DNA of 64,000 bases from Acidobacteriota bacterium (GTDB lineage Bacteria > Acidobacteriota > Blastocatellia > Pyrinomonadales > Pyrinomonadaceae). Every line of letters begins with the position of its first letter. Within the stretch, counting starts at the first letter, position 1. The notes beneath the pieces are model-generated. The model saw nothing but the letters and a program-made list of their open reading frames with translations, was not told the origin of the DNA and made no database searches. Shown in pieces: positions 56,676 through 64,000 of the stretch. Location: assembly GCA_019239425.1 (NCBI GenBank), contig JAFAZX010000045.1, positions 1 to 64,000 of the forward strand, written 5' to 3'. The translations under genes and the position numbers were made by a program.

Positions 56676-58607
56676 TCAGACCGCCACCGCGTCGCCGGCC
56701 GCGACCTCCGCCGTACCGCCCGGCGCGCGCGCGCCGTCGGCGAAGGTGCGGTGCCAGAGTTCGAGCATGAAGAGCGCCCAGAGCTGCGCCGAGTGGTCGC
56801 GCCGGCCGCGCTCGTGCTCGTCGAGCAGGACGGCGACGTAGGCCGAATCGAAGTAGCCGCGCTGGCGCGTGCGCGGCTCGGTCAAGGTCTCGCGGATGCG
56901 ACTGCGCAGCTCGCGGTTGATCCACTGGTTGATGGGCACGCCGAAACCCTGCTTCGGGCGGTCGAGGATTTCGTCGGGGACGAGGCCGCGCGCCGCGCGC
57001 TTGAAGAGGTACTTCGTGACGCCCTCGCGCACCTTAAGAGACGCGGGCAGGCGCGTGACGAACTCGATGAGCTTGTGGTCGAGCAGCGGCGTGCGCGCTT
57101 CGAGCGAGACGGCCATGCTCATCCGGTCGACCTTCGTGAGAATGTCGCCGGGCAGGTACGTCTTGCTGTCGACGTAGAGCAGCACGTCGAGCGGCTCGCC
57201 CGCGCGGACGCGCGCGGCGTACTCGCGGAAGCGTTCGGCCGGGGCCGCCCAGACGCCGACGCGCTCGCGGAAGTCGCGGGCGTAGAGCGAGGGCTTGTTG
57301 AGCGCCGTGAAGAGCGAGACGCTGTCGGCGTAGCGCGCGACCGGGTCGAGCGAGACGTTGTGGAGGAAGTTGCGCCCGCGCGCGCCGTGCGGGAGCCGGC
57401 GGCTGAGCGGCCGCATCAGGCCGCGGCGGACGAAGTCGGGCACGCGCTCGAAGGCGCGGCGCCCGGCCTCGACCGCGTAGCGCGTGTAGCCGCCGAACAG
57501 CTCGTCGCCGCCGTCGCCCGAGAGCACGACCTTGACGTGCTCTCGCGCGAGCTTCGAGACCATGTAGGTCGGGATGGCGGAGGAGTCGGCGAAGGGCTCG
57601 TCGAAGTGCCAGGCCAGCTCGTCAACGACGCCGCAGATGTCCGGGGTGACGACGAACTCGTGGTGGTCGGTCTCGAAGCGCTTCGCGGTCAGGCGCGCGA
57701 AGGCCAGCTCGTCGAAGCTGTCCTCGCGGAAGCCGATGGAGAAGGTCTTGACGGGGCTCTGGGTGGCGCGCGCCATGAGTCCGACGACCGCCGAAGAATC
57801 GACGCCGCCCGAGAGGAACGCGCCGAGCGGCACGTCCGAGACGAGACGGACGCGGACGGCCTCGGCGAGCAGCTCGCGCAGTTCCGCGAGGCACTCCTCC
57901 TCGGGGCGCTCCTCGGCCGCGTGTTCGAAGCCGAAGTCCCAGTACTGCTCGACGCGGAGTCGTCCGTTTGAGAAACGCAGGTGGTGGCCGGGCAGGAGCT
58001 TGCGCACGCCGCGGAAGATGCTCAAGGGGTCGGGCACGTAGCCGAAGGAGAGGTAGGCGTCGAGGGCCTCTTCGTCGACTTCGCGCGTGACCGAGGGGTG
58101 TTCGAGCAGCGACTTCAGCTCGGAGCCGAAGACGAGCGTGCCCGCGGGCGTGAGCGTGTAGTAGAGCGGCTTCTTGCCGGCGCGGTCGCGGGCGACGAGC
58201 AGTTCCCGGCGGCGGCCGTCCCAGACGGCGAAGGCGAACATGCCGCGCAGGTGGCCGACGCAGTCGGCGCCGTACTCCTCGTAGGCGTGGACGATGGTTT
58301 CGGTGTCGGAGTCGGTGCGGAAGCGGTGGCCGCGGGCTTCAAGCTCGGGGCGCAGGTCGCGGTAGTTGTAGATTTCGCCGTTGAAGACGACGAAGGTCTC
58401 CGGGTCGCAGCCGGCGATGGGCTGGTGGCCGCCGCCGAGGTCGATGATCGAGAGGCGGCGCATGCCGAGCGCGGCCGGGCCGGCGTGCCCGACGCCCTGG
58501 TCGTCCGGCCCACGGTGCGCGATAACGCGGCACATGCGGTCGAGCGTTTGCGCGCGCTCGGCGTCGCCGCCCGGCTCAGTTCCGACGAATCCTGCGATGC
58601 CGCACAT
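56676..58607 (-). CDS. Asparagine-synthase-type amidotransferase, copy 3
   Basis: 643 residues. MCGIAGFVGTEPGGDAERAQ with Cys2, RVIAHRGPDDQGVGH, RLSIIDLGGGHQPIAG and VFNGEIYNYRDLR in the glutaminase half; P-loop FLSGGVDSSAVVGLMARATQ and VLSGDGGDELFGGYTRYAV in the synthetase half. The GDGGDELFGGY block is the commonest exosortase-locus type, whereas copies 1 and 2 carry GEGSDE. 24 bases before the GT4 gene. Confidence 0.93.
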   Translation of the reverse strand: MCGIAGFVGTEPGGDAERAQTLDRMCRVIAHRGPDDQGVGHAGPAALGMRRLSIIDLGGGHQPIAGCDPETFVVFNGEIYNYRDLRPELEARGHRFRTDSDTETIVHAYEEYGADCVGHLRGMFAFAVWDGRRRELLVARDRAGKKPLYYTLTPAGTLVFGSELKSLLEHPSVTREVDEEALDAYLSFGYVPDPLSIFRGVRKLLPGHHLRFSNGRLRVEQYWDFGFEHAAEERPEEECLAELRELLAEAVRVRLVSDVPLGAFLSGGVDSSAVVGLMARATQSPVKTFSIGFREDSFDELAFARLTAKRFETDHHEFVVTPDICGVVDELAWHFDEPFADSSAIPTYMVSKLAREHVKVVLSGDGGDELFGGYTRYAVEAGRRAFERVPDFVRRGLMRPLSRRLPHGARGRNFLHNVSLDPVARYADSVSLFTALNKPSLYARDFRERVGVWAAPAERFREYAARVRAGEPLDVLLYVDSKTYLPGDILTKVDRMSMAVSLEARTPLLDHKLIEFVTRLPASLKVREGVTKYLFKRAARGLVPDEILDRPKQGFGVPINQWINRELRSRIRETLTEPRTRQRGYFDSAYVAVLLDEHERGRRDHSAQLWALFMLELWHRTFADGARAPGGTAEVAAGDAVAV

Positions 58608-58644
58608 CTCTCTTGCCGACTCCTCTTAAAGTCTTGCTAAAGTC

Positions 58645-60195
58645 TTACAGGCCGGCCCCCGCGGCCGCGCCGTCACGTTGCACACGCCTGCGCCACGGCG
58701 CGAGCAGCCGCCGCGCCGAGTCGCGCTCGTCGGCCGAAGGGACGCCGAGCAAAAGCACGGCCGCCCCGTAGACGAGCACGAAGGCCGAGCCGCACGCGGC
58801 CAGAACCCAGAAGGGTCGCATGCCTAAGACGGCGGCGCGCGTGACAGCCGCCCCGCCCGCCGCCAGCGCCGCCGCCAAAGCCAGTTTCCCGACGTCGGCG
58901 AGCAGGGGGAAGTCGCGCGCCGTGAAGCCTACGACCTTCGCCGCCCTGTAAGAGATGGCGAGGCGCTCGACGAGTCCGACCGCGACGACGACCGCGATCA
59001 TCCCTATCAGGCCGAGCCGCGCCGTCCAGAACCAGAAGACGGCGAGCATCAGCGCGGAGAGCATGATCCGCAGGCGCAAAAGGAAGTAGCGCTCGGCCGC
59101 GTAGGCGCGCACGATGGGGTCGAACATGATGGCCGCGACGGGGACGATGGTGAGGTTGACGGCGAAGACCGGCCAGCTCTCAAGGTACCTTTCGGTGAAG
59201 AGCAGCGCGATGAACTCGCGCCCCGCGACCATCAGGAAGGCGTAGATGGGGAAGTAGACGAAGGCCAGCTTGCGGATCACGCGCGTCGTCAAAAGCAGAA
59301 TCTCGCGCCGCGCGCCCTGCTTCTGCAGGAGGCTCACGCGCGGGATCATCACCGACGTGACCGACTCGGCCAGAATCCCGATGAGCGGCAGGTCGAAGCA
59401 GCCGATGGCGTAGACGGCGAAGGCCGACGGGCCGAACTGGTGCGAGACGAAGTAGCTGTGGAGGTCGGTCTGCGCGATGAAGAGGAGGCCGGCCGCGCCG
59501 AAGGGCAGCGCGTAGGAGAGCTGCTCGCGCATCTTCGGCCAGTCCCAGCCGCGCCAGAAAACGGGAAAGCGCCGAGCGAGGTAGGCGAGCAGGACGACCG
59601 TCTGCACGACGGAGTGGACGAGCGCCGCGTAGACGAGCGAGCGCACCGTGCCGAAGGCGACGGCCGCGGCGAGCATCGACCCGGCCTTCGTCAAGTTCGC
59701 GCCGATGATGAAGAGCGTGGCGAGGTACGTCTCCTGGTTGGCGACCGCCACCGTTTCGAGGAAGGCCGCGAAGACCCAGAAGAGGACGACGGCCCCGATG
59801 AGCGGCGACAAGGCTCGCAGCTCCGGCTCGTTGAAGACGGCGCCGAGCAGCCCGGGGAAGAGTACGAGCGCGAGCGCGCCCAAGCCTCCCGCGCAGAGGT
59901 TGAAGAGGAGGACGTTGAAGACGACGCGGGCGCGCTCCTCCCGCGACTCGGCGCGCGGCAGGAAGTAGTAGGTGCTCAGCCCGAACCCGAGCGGGAGCAG
60001 CCCGAGGGCCGTGCCGACGACGAGGAAGACCTGCTTGTAGAGTCCGTACTCGGCCTGGCTCAGACGCCGCACGAGCAGCAGCGGCAGCGCGAAGCTGAAC
60101 GCGAAGGAGAGGCACTTGGCGACGAGCAGCCACGAGGCCCGCGCCGTCAGCGACGCGCCCCTCTGCGTCTCGTTTGTCGTCTCCGCCTGTGACAT
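58645..60195 (-). CDS. Polysaccharide flippase (Wzx type)
   Basis: 516 residues with about 14 predicted membrane helices (e.g. SWLLVAKCLSFAFSFALPLL, YGLYKQVFLVVGTALGLLPL, LCAGGLGALALVLFPGLLG, LIGMIAVVVAVGLVERLAI). It belongs to the MOP superfamily and is expected to move the lipid-linked repeat unit across the inner membrane. GGGGAG precedes the ATG. It lies in the same operon as a Wzy/ligase-type protein. Confidence 0.9.
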   Translation of the reverse strand: MSQAETTNETQRGASLTARASWLLVAKCLSFAFSFALPLLLVRRLSQAEYGLYKQVFLVVGTALGLLPLGFGLSTYYFLPRAESREERARVVFNVLLFNLCAGGLGALALVLFPGLLGAVFNEPELRALSPLIGAVVLFWVFAAFLETVAVANQETYLATLFIIGANLTKAGSMLAAAVAFGTVRSLVYAALVHSVVQTVVLLAYLARRFPVFWRGWDWPKMREQLSYALPFGAAGLLFIAQTDLHSYFVSHQFGPSAFAVYAIGCFDLPLIGILAESVTSVMIPRVSLLQKQGARREILLLTTRVIRKLAFVYFPIYAFLMVAGREFIALLFTERYLESWPVFAVNLTIVPVAAIMFDPIVRAYAAERYFLLRLRIMLSALMLAVFWFWTARLGLIGMIAVVVAVGLVERLAISYRAAKVVGFTARDFPLLADVGKLALAAALAAGGAAVTRAAVLGMRPFWVLAACGSAFVLVYGAAVLLLGVPSADERDSARRLLAPWRRRVQRDGAAAGAGL

Positions 60196-60216
60196 CTTCT
60201 CCCCTTGAAGCTTTCT

Positions 60217-61386
60217 TTAACTGCCCGACTTCGCCGGCTCGCGCGCCGGCTCCCAACTCGCGTAGCGCTCGCCGCGCACGAACTCGTAGAAGGCCAGGAC
60301 GCAGGCCACGTTGGCGAGCACGAAGTAGGCCGGGAGCGCGAGCAGACGCGCGCGCACGCCCGCCCTCAACAGAAGCCACCCGGCGAGCGCCGCCGCGTAG
60401 AAGAGGAGTTGCCCGGCCAGGAGCGCCGCGTAGAGACGCGAGCCGGGCGCGAGCGCCGCCGACGCCGCCAGCAGGCAGATGAGAAAGAGCGGGACGAGGT
60501 AGCGCATGACCTTGTGCGAGACGAGCTCGACGGCGTAGAAGCCCGCGCGCAAGGGGTTCAACATCGCGCGGTGGCGCCAGAGGTCTGTCAGCGTCTGGGC
60601 GATGATGCGCACGCGCATCCGTAGCTCGCGGCCCGGCCGCCGGTTGGTCTCCTCGGTGCAGACGGCCCTCGGCTCGTAGACGGCGCGCAGGCCCTGCTCG
60701 ACCATCTTCGTGGCGATGATGAAGTCGCTGCACGCCTCGTGGTAGAGCGGCACGTAGGCCGCGCGGCGGACGGCGTAGAGCGCGCCGGGCGCGCCGATGA
60801 GCGAGCAGGCGAGGCTCTCCTGACGGCGCAGGAAGGTCTCGTAGCCCCAGTAGGAGCGCGCGCCCGCGCCCGTCCCCGTCTGCGCCGGGTCGACGTAGAC
60901 GAGGTGGCCGGCGACGCAGCCGACCGAGGGGTCTGCGAAGTTCGGCGCGAGCGCCCGCAGCACGTCCCTCTGGTAGAGGGTCGTGGCGTCGGAGAAGAGG
61001 ACGACCTCGCCGCGCGCCAGCTCGACCGCGGCGTTCTGCGCGGCGGTCTTCCCCTGCCGCACGGGCTGACGGTGCAGGCGCACGCCGCGGGCGGCGAACG
61101 AGCGGACGATCTCGTCCGTCCGATCCGCCGAGCAGTCGGACGCCACGAGCACGTCGAGCTTCGCGGGGTCGTAGTCGAGCGCCAGCGTGTTCTCCAGCTT
61201 GGCCGCGAGGTCGCGCTCCTCGTTGTAGGCGGTGATGAGGACTGTGACCGTCGGCTCGCAGGGGCCGCGCCGCACGGGCCTCGGGCGCAGGCGCGCGACC
61301 GCCCACACCAGGACGGGGTAGCCCGCGTAGGCGTAGAGGAGCGCGGCGGCGCTCGCCCAGAAGAGGATTTCCGCGGCTCGGTTCAT
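60217..61386 (-). CDS. Membrane glycosyltransferase family 2
   Basis: 389 residues from ATG 61386. N-terminal helix (ILFWASAAALLYAYAGYPVL), GT-A domain TVTVLITAYNEERDLAAKLE, VLVASDCSADRTDEIV, GEVVLFSDATTLYQRDVLRA, PGALYAVRRAAY, ETNRRPGRELRMRVRIIAQT, then three or four C-terminal helices. This hyaluronan-synthase-like arrangement suits transfer of a sugar to the lipid-linked unit at the membrane. The start overlaps the stop of the ligase-type gene (ATGA). Confidence 0.9.
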   Translation of the reverse strand: MNRAAEILFWASAAALLYAYAGYPVLVWAVARLRPRPVRRGPCEPTVTVLITAYNEERDLAAKLENTLALDYDPAKLDVLVASDCSADRTDEIVRSFAARGVRLHRQPVRQGKTAAQNAAVELARGEVVLFSDATTLYQRDVLRALAPNFADPSVGCVAGHLVYVDPAQTGTGAGARSYWGYETFLRRQESLACSLIGAPGALYAVRRAAYVPLYHEACSDFIIATKMVEQGLRAVYEPRAVCTEETNRRPGRELRMRVRIIAQTLTDLWRHRAMLNPLRAGFYAVELVSHKVMRYLVPLFLICLLAASAALAPGSRLYAALLAGQLLFYAAALAGWLLLRAGVRARLLALPAYFVLANVACVLAFYEFVRGERYASWEPAREPAKSGS

Positions 61387-62864
61387 AAGGTGAGACCGGC
61401 GACCGCCGCCGGGGCTTCCCCAGCGTCCGGCGCGTTCGCGCCCTCCTTCTTCTCTGCCTGCCTCAGCCCTTCCTCGCCGAACCTGAGCGCGTAGATGCGG
61501 CGCAGGCTGACCGAGTAGGCGACCAGGTAGTAGACGTACCAGAGGTGCGCGACCGAGGCGAAGAAGCTGCACACCATGTAGCCGACGAGGCTCGCCTGCA
61601 GGCCGACGGCGAGGTAGTAGAAGGTCGCGCGGTCTTTGGCCCCGAGCGCCTCGCGCTCGATCTCGCGCAGCCGCCTGAGCGGCATGACCATGAAGAGGAA
61701 GTAGACGACGAGCGCCGCCAGCCCCATCTCGGAGGCGACCTGCGTGTAGGCGTTGTGCGTGACCTGGTCGTGCGCCCCCTGGTGGTAGAAGCATCCGAGC
61801 CCGACGCCCGTCAGCGGGTGGCGCAGCGCCACCACCACCGAGCGCCAGAAGAGCGCCTGCCGCGCCGTCGCCGAGCCGGTCACATCGCCGCCGAACATCG
61901 AGGCGAGCCGCATCCCGTAGTCGCCCGGCGCGGCGGCGACGAAAATCAGGAGCGCGACCGCCGCCACTGCGACGACGAAGAGCCGACGCTTCCGGCCGAA
62001 CTTCCAGGCCATCACGCCGGCGCTGGCGACGAGCCCCAGAAACCCGCCGCGCGAGAAGCTGGCGACGACGCCCGCCGTGAAAAGCGCCGCGCACAGAAGG
62101 TAGGCGACCTTCTTCAGCGAGCCGCGGCGCGCGAAGGCGAGCGCGACGGCGAGCGGCACCATCGTGACGAGGTGCAGGGCCAGGTCGTTCGGGTTGCCGA
62201 AGAGCCCGCCGAGCATCCCCTTGACCCGCTCGCCCTGGAAATTCAGACGCCCCTGCCAGTAGTCGTTGAGGGCGGAGAAACTCAGCATGACGCTGGCCGC
62301 CAGCACCAGCACGAGCAGCCCGCGCAGCCGCCGCTCGGTGCGCATGACGTTCACCGCGACGACGAAGATGAGGACGACCTTCGAGAACTCGACGACGTTG
62401 TCCCAAGCCTCGCCGGGGTTGGTGGCCGTCGGCACCGAGAGCAGCGCCGCGACGAGCAGCAGCAGCGCGAGGATGACCTCCGGGGGGCGCGCCGTCAGAT
62501 TCCCCTCGGTCGCGAACTGGCTGGGTATGTATGCGAGGATCGTGAGGAGGGCCAGCCACTGCGCCCCTTCGTTGAGGGCCGGCATCGAGAACAGCTCGTA
62601 TGGGCGGAAGAAGACGAAGGTCGTGAAGAGGAAGAGCCCCACGTACGTGAAGAAGTGACTGCGCCCCGCCACCCACCTCTCCGCGTGCAGCTTCGCGGGC
62701 CTCACCTTCTTCGACCCGCCGCGCCTGCGCGCGCCCGGCTCGGAGGCGCCGTCGAGGGCGCGCGCGGCCCCTTCCGCGGGCGCGGCCTCGTCCCCCTCGG
62801 GCGGCTCGGGCCGGCGCAAGGGTGTGACGGCTTCGTAGTCAGTTAATACCTGGCCGTCCCTCAT
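61383..62864 (-). CDS. O-antigen ligase/polymerase (Wzy/WaaL type)
   Basis: 493 residues. A long cytoplasmic charged N-terminus (about 60 residues) precedes about ten to twelve helices. The Wzy_C signature lies in PLTGVGLGCFYHQGAHDQVT then HNAYTQVASEMGLAALVVYF, with the conserved His. Expected to polymerise repeat units or ligate the polymer. Probably first gene, or second after wecB, of the leftward operon; about 103 bases of spacer lie upstream with no feature seen. Confidence 0.88.
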   Translation of the reverse strand: MRDGQVLTDYEAVTPLRRPEPPEGDEAAPAEGAARALDGASEPGARRRGGSKKVRPAKLHAERWVAGRSHFFTYVGLFLFTTFVFFRPYELFSMPALNEGAQWLALLTILAYIPSQFATEGNLTARPPEVILALLLLVAALLSVPTATNPGEAWDNVVEFSKVVLIFVVAVNVMRTERRLRGLLVLVLAASVMLSFSALNDYWQGRLNFQGERVKGMLGGLFGNPNDLALHLVTMVPLAVALAFARRGSLKKVAYLLCAALFTAGVVASFSRGGFLGLVASAGVMAWKFGRKRRLFVVAVAAVALLIFVAAAPGDYGMRLASMFGGDVTGSATARQALFWRSVVVALRHPLTGVGLGCFYHQGAHDQVTHNAYTQVASEMGLAALVVYFLFMVMPLRRLREIEREALGAKDRATFYYLAVGLQASLVGYMVCSFFASVAHLWYVYYLVAYSVSLRRIYALRFGEEGLRQAEKKEGANAPDAGEAPAAVAGLTL

Positions 62865-62967
62865 CGCGACTTCCCCGGGTTCAGCATCTTCGACTAACGC
62901 GTTCTAAGATTTGGTAGAGACTCGACGTTGGTCGGTTACTCGCCTTGTTGAAGGTTATCACGGCGGC

Positions 62968-64000
62968 TCAGGCTTCGAGGAGCGCGTCGAGGATGCGCTC
63001 GGCCGCGCGGCCGTCCCATAGGGGCGGCACGCGCGGCGGCTCCTTCTGCCTGTCTTGAGAGAGCGCCGCTTGGGCCTCGGCGACGATCCTCTCGGGGTCT
63101 GTGCCGACGACGCGGTTCGTGCCCAGCTCGACCGTCACCGGCCGCTCCGTGTTCTCCCTGAGCGTCAGGCAGGGGATGCCGAGCGCCGTCGTCTCCTCCT
63201 GTATCCCGCCCGAGTCCGTGAGCACCAGGCGCGCGCCGCTGTAGAGCCGCAGGAAGTCGAGGTAGCCGAGCGGCTCGGTCAGGCGGAGGCGCCCGCCCTC
63301 TTCGGCCGCCTCCAGCAGCCCGAACTCCGCGAGGTTCTTCCGCGTGCGCGGGTGAATCGGGAAGACGACGGGCAGACGGCGGCCGACGCGCGCGAGCGCC
63401 GAGAGGATGCCGCGCAGAGTCTCGGGCTCGTCCACGTTCGAAGGGCGGTGCAAAGTGACGACCGCGTAGTCCGCGCCCGCGACCTCAAGCTCTTCGCGCA
63501 CGCGCGAAGAGGCGGCCCGCTCCAACTGCTTGAAGAGCGAGTCGATCATCACGTTGCCGACGAAGCGTATGCGCTCGGCCGGGACGCCCTCGGCGAGCAG
63601 GTTGCGGTCTCCGTCCTCCGAGGGCGTGAGCAGGAGGTCTGCGAGCTGGTCGGTCAGGAGGCGGTTGATCTCCTCGGGCATCGTGCGGTCGCGGCTGCGC
63701 AGGCCCGCCTCGACGTGCGCGACCTTGATCCCGAGCTTCGAGCAGACGAGCGCGCAGGCCAGGGTCGAGTTCACGTCGCCGACGACGAGCACCCAGTCGG
63801 GCTTCTGCTCGAGGACGACCGGCTCGAACTTCTGCATCACGGCCGCTGTCTGCTGCGCGTGGCTGCCTGAGCCGACGCCGAGGTGCACGTCCGGTTCGGG
63901 CAGCCCGAGGTCGCGGAAGAAGGCGTCGCTCATCCGCTCGTCGTAGTGCTGCCCCGTGTGCAGGACGACCGGAGCGAACTCGCGCGCGCGCCGCCGCATC
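62968..64000 (-). CDS. wecB: UDP-N-acetylglucosamine 2-epimerase, non-hydrolysing (5' end cut by window)
   Basis: 343 residues visible. Family motifs: VVLHTGQHYDERMSDAFFRD, VLVVGDVNSTLACALVCSK, VAHVEAGLRSRDRTMPEEIN, VTLHRPSNVDEPE, IHPRTRKNL, VLTDSGGIQEETTALGIPCL. Makes UDP-ManNAc for polymer synthesis. The family normally has about 30-40 residues before VVLHTGQH, including a GTRPEAI stretch; these lie to the right of base 64000, so the gene continues off the window and the internal ATG at 63999 is probably not the true start. Confidence 0.94.
   Translation of the reverse strand, partial: MRRRAREFAPVVLHTGQHYDERMSDAFFRDLGLPEPDVHLGVGSGSHAQQTAAVMQKFEPVVLEQKPDWVLVVGDVNSTLACALVCSKLGIKVAHVEAGLRSRDRTMPEEINRLLTDQLADLLLTPSEDGDRNLLAEGVPAERIRFVGNVMIDSLFKQLERAASSRVREELEVAGADYAVVTLHRPSNVDEPETLRGILSALARVGRRLPVVFPIHPRTRKNLAEFGLLEAAEEGGRLRLTEPLGYLDFLRLYSGARLVLTDSGGIQEETTALGIPCLTLRENTERPVTVELGTNRVVGTDPERIVAEAQAALSQDRQKEPPRVPPLWDGRAAERILDALLEA

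Noticed and set aside
62864..62967. Possible promoter or riboswitch before the ligase-type gene
   Set aside because: I found neither a consensus promoter nor any aptamer-like structure in these 103 bases.

Overview
The window is GC-rich (about 65-70% by eye) DNA from a diderm bacterium: it carries a Wza-type outer-membrane export protein, several lipoproteins, MreB, heptose-type nucleotidyltransferase and an exosortase locus. The mix of exosortase/EpsI, a DUF4214 surface protein, right-handed beta-helix proteins and very abundant intergenic hairpin repeats suggests Acidobacteriota (Blastocatellia-like). That placement is inference; there is no rRNA gene in the window.

Layout. 1-12.5 kb is housekeeping and accessory: the start of rpsO, an XRE repressor with a perfect operator-like palindrome, a single-domain response regulator, a SulP transporter plus beta-carbonic anhydrase pair, NDH-2, a YfcE-type phosphodiesterase, dusB, a DUF4920 protein, mreB, an S4-domain protein and a SurA/PpiC-type isomerase. 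12.6-19 kb holds mfd, an rfaE2-like gene and lysS, which has an AT-rich segment in its catalytic domain. 19-24 kb has a lipoprotein, an unknown membrane protein, a TPR protein and a Ycf48-like beta-propeller.

24-40 kb, read right to left, is an exopolysaccharide export/exosortase locus: glycosyltransferase, beta-helix/DUF4214 protein, exosortase, EpsI, PrsT-like TPR lipoprotein, Wzz/Wzc-like chain-length protein, exosortase-associated AAA ATPase, BY-kinase, undecaprenyl-phosphate sugar transferase and Wza. At its head, between the glycosyltransferase and the beta-helix gene, are two sequences matching the cyclic-di-GMP-I (GEMM-I) aptamer, about 270 nt apart on the coding strand. 39.8-48.6 kb (plus strand) is an operon of an asparagine-synthase-type amidotransferase, a second beta-helix protein, a dehydrogenase/Gfo-Idh-MocA fusion, a YdcF-type protein, two methyltransferases and a small unknown protein. 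48.7-64 kb (minus strand) is a convergent repeat-unit operon: three glycosyltransferases of GT-B type, two more amidotransferases, a heparinase II/III-like lyase, Wzx-type flippase, GT2, Wzy/ligase and wecB (cut by the window edge). Together the genes form one complete Wzx/Wzy-type exopolysaccharide pathway: sugar supply, priming, assembly, modification, flipping, polymerisation and export, probably under c-di-GMP control.

The second striking theme is a dispersed set of intergenic hairpins built from short degenerate words, mostly heptamers (GGGTGCT, GGATGAA, AGTAGGC, AAATGGT) or CACAGAGA-type octamers, each followed by its reverse complement. At least fourteen occur. Many fill the intergenic space exactly, supply stop codons, abut start codons, and in one case encode a signal peptide.
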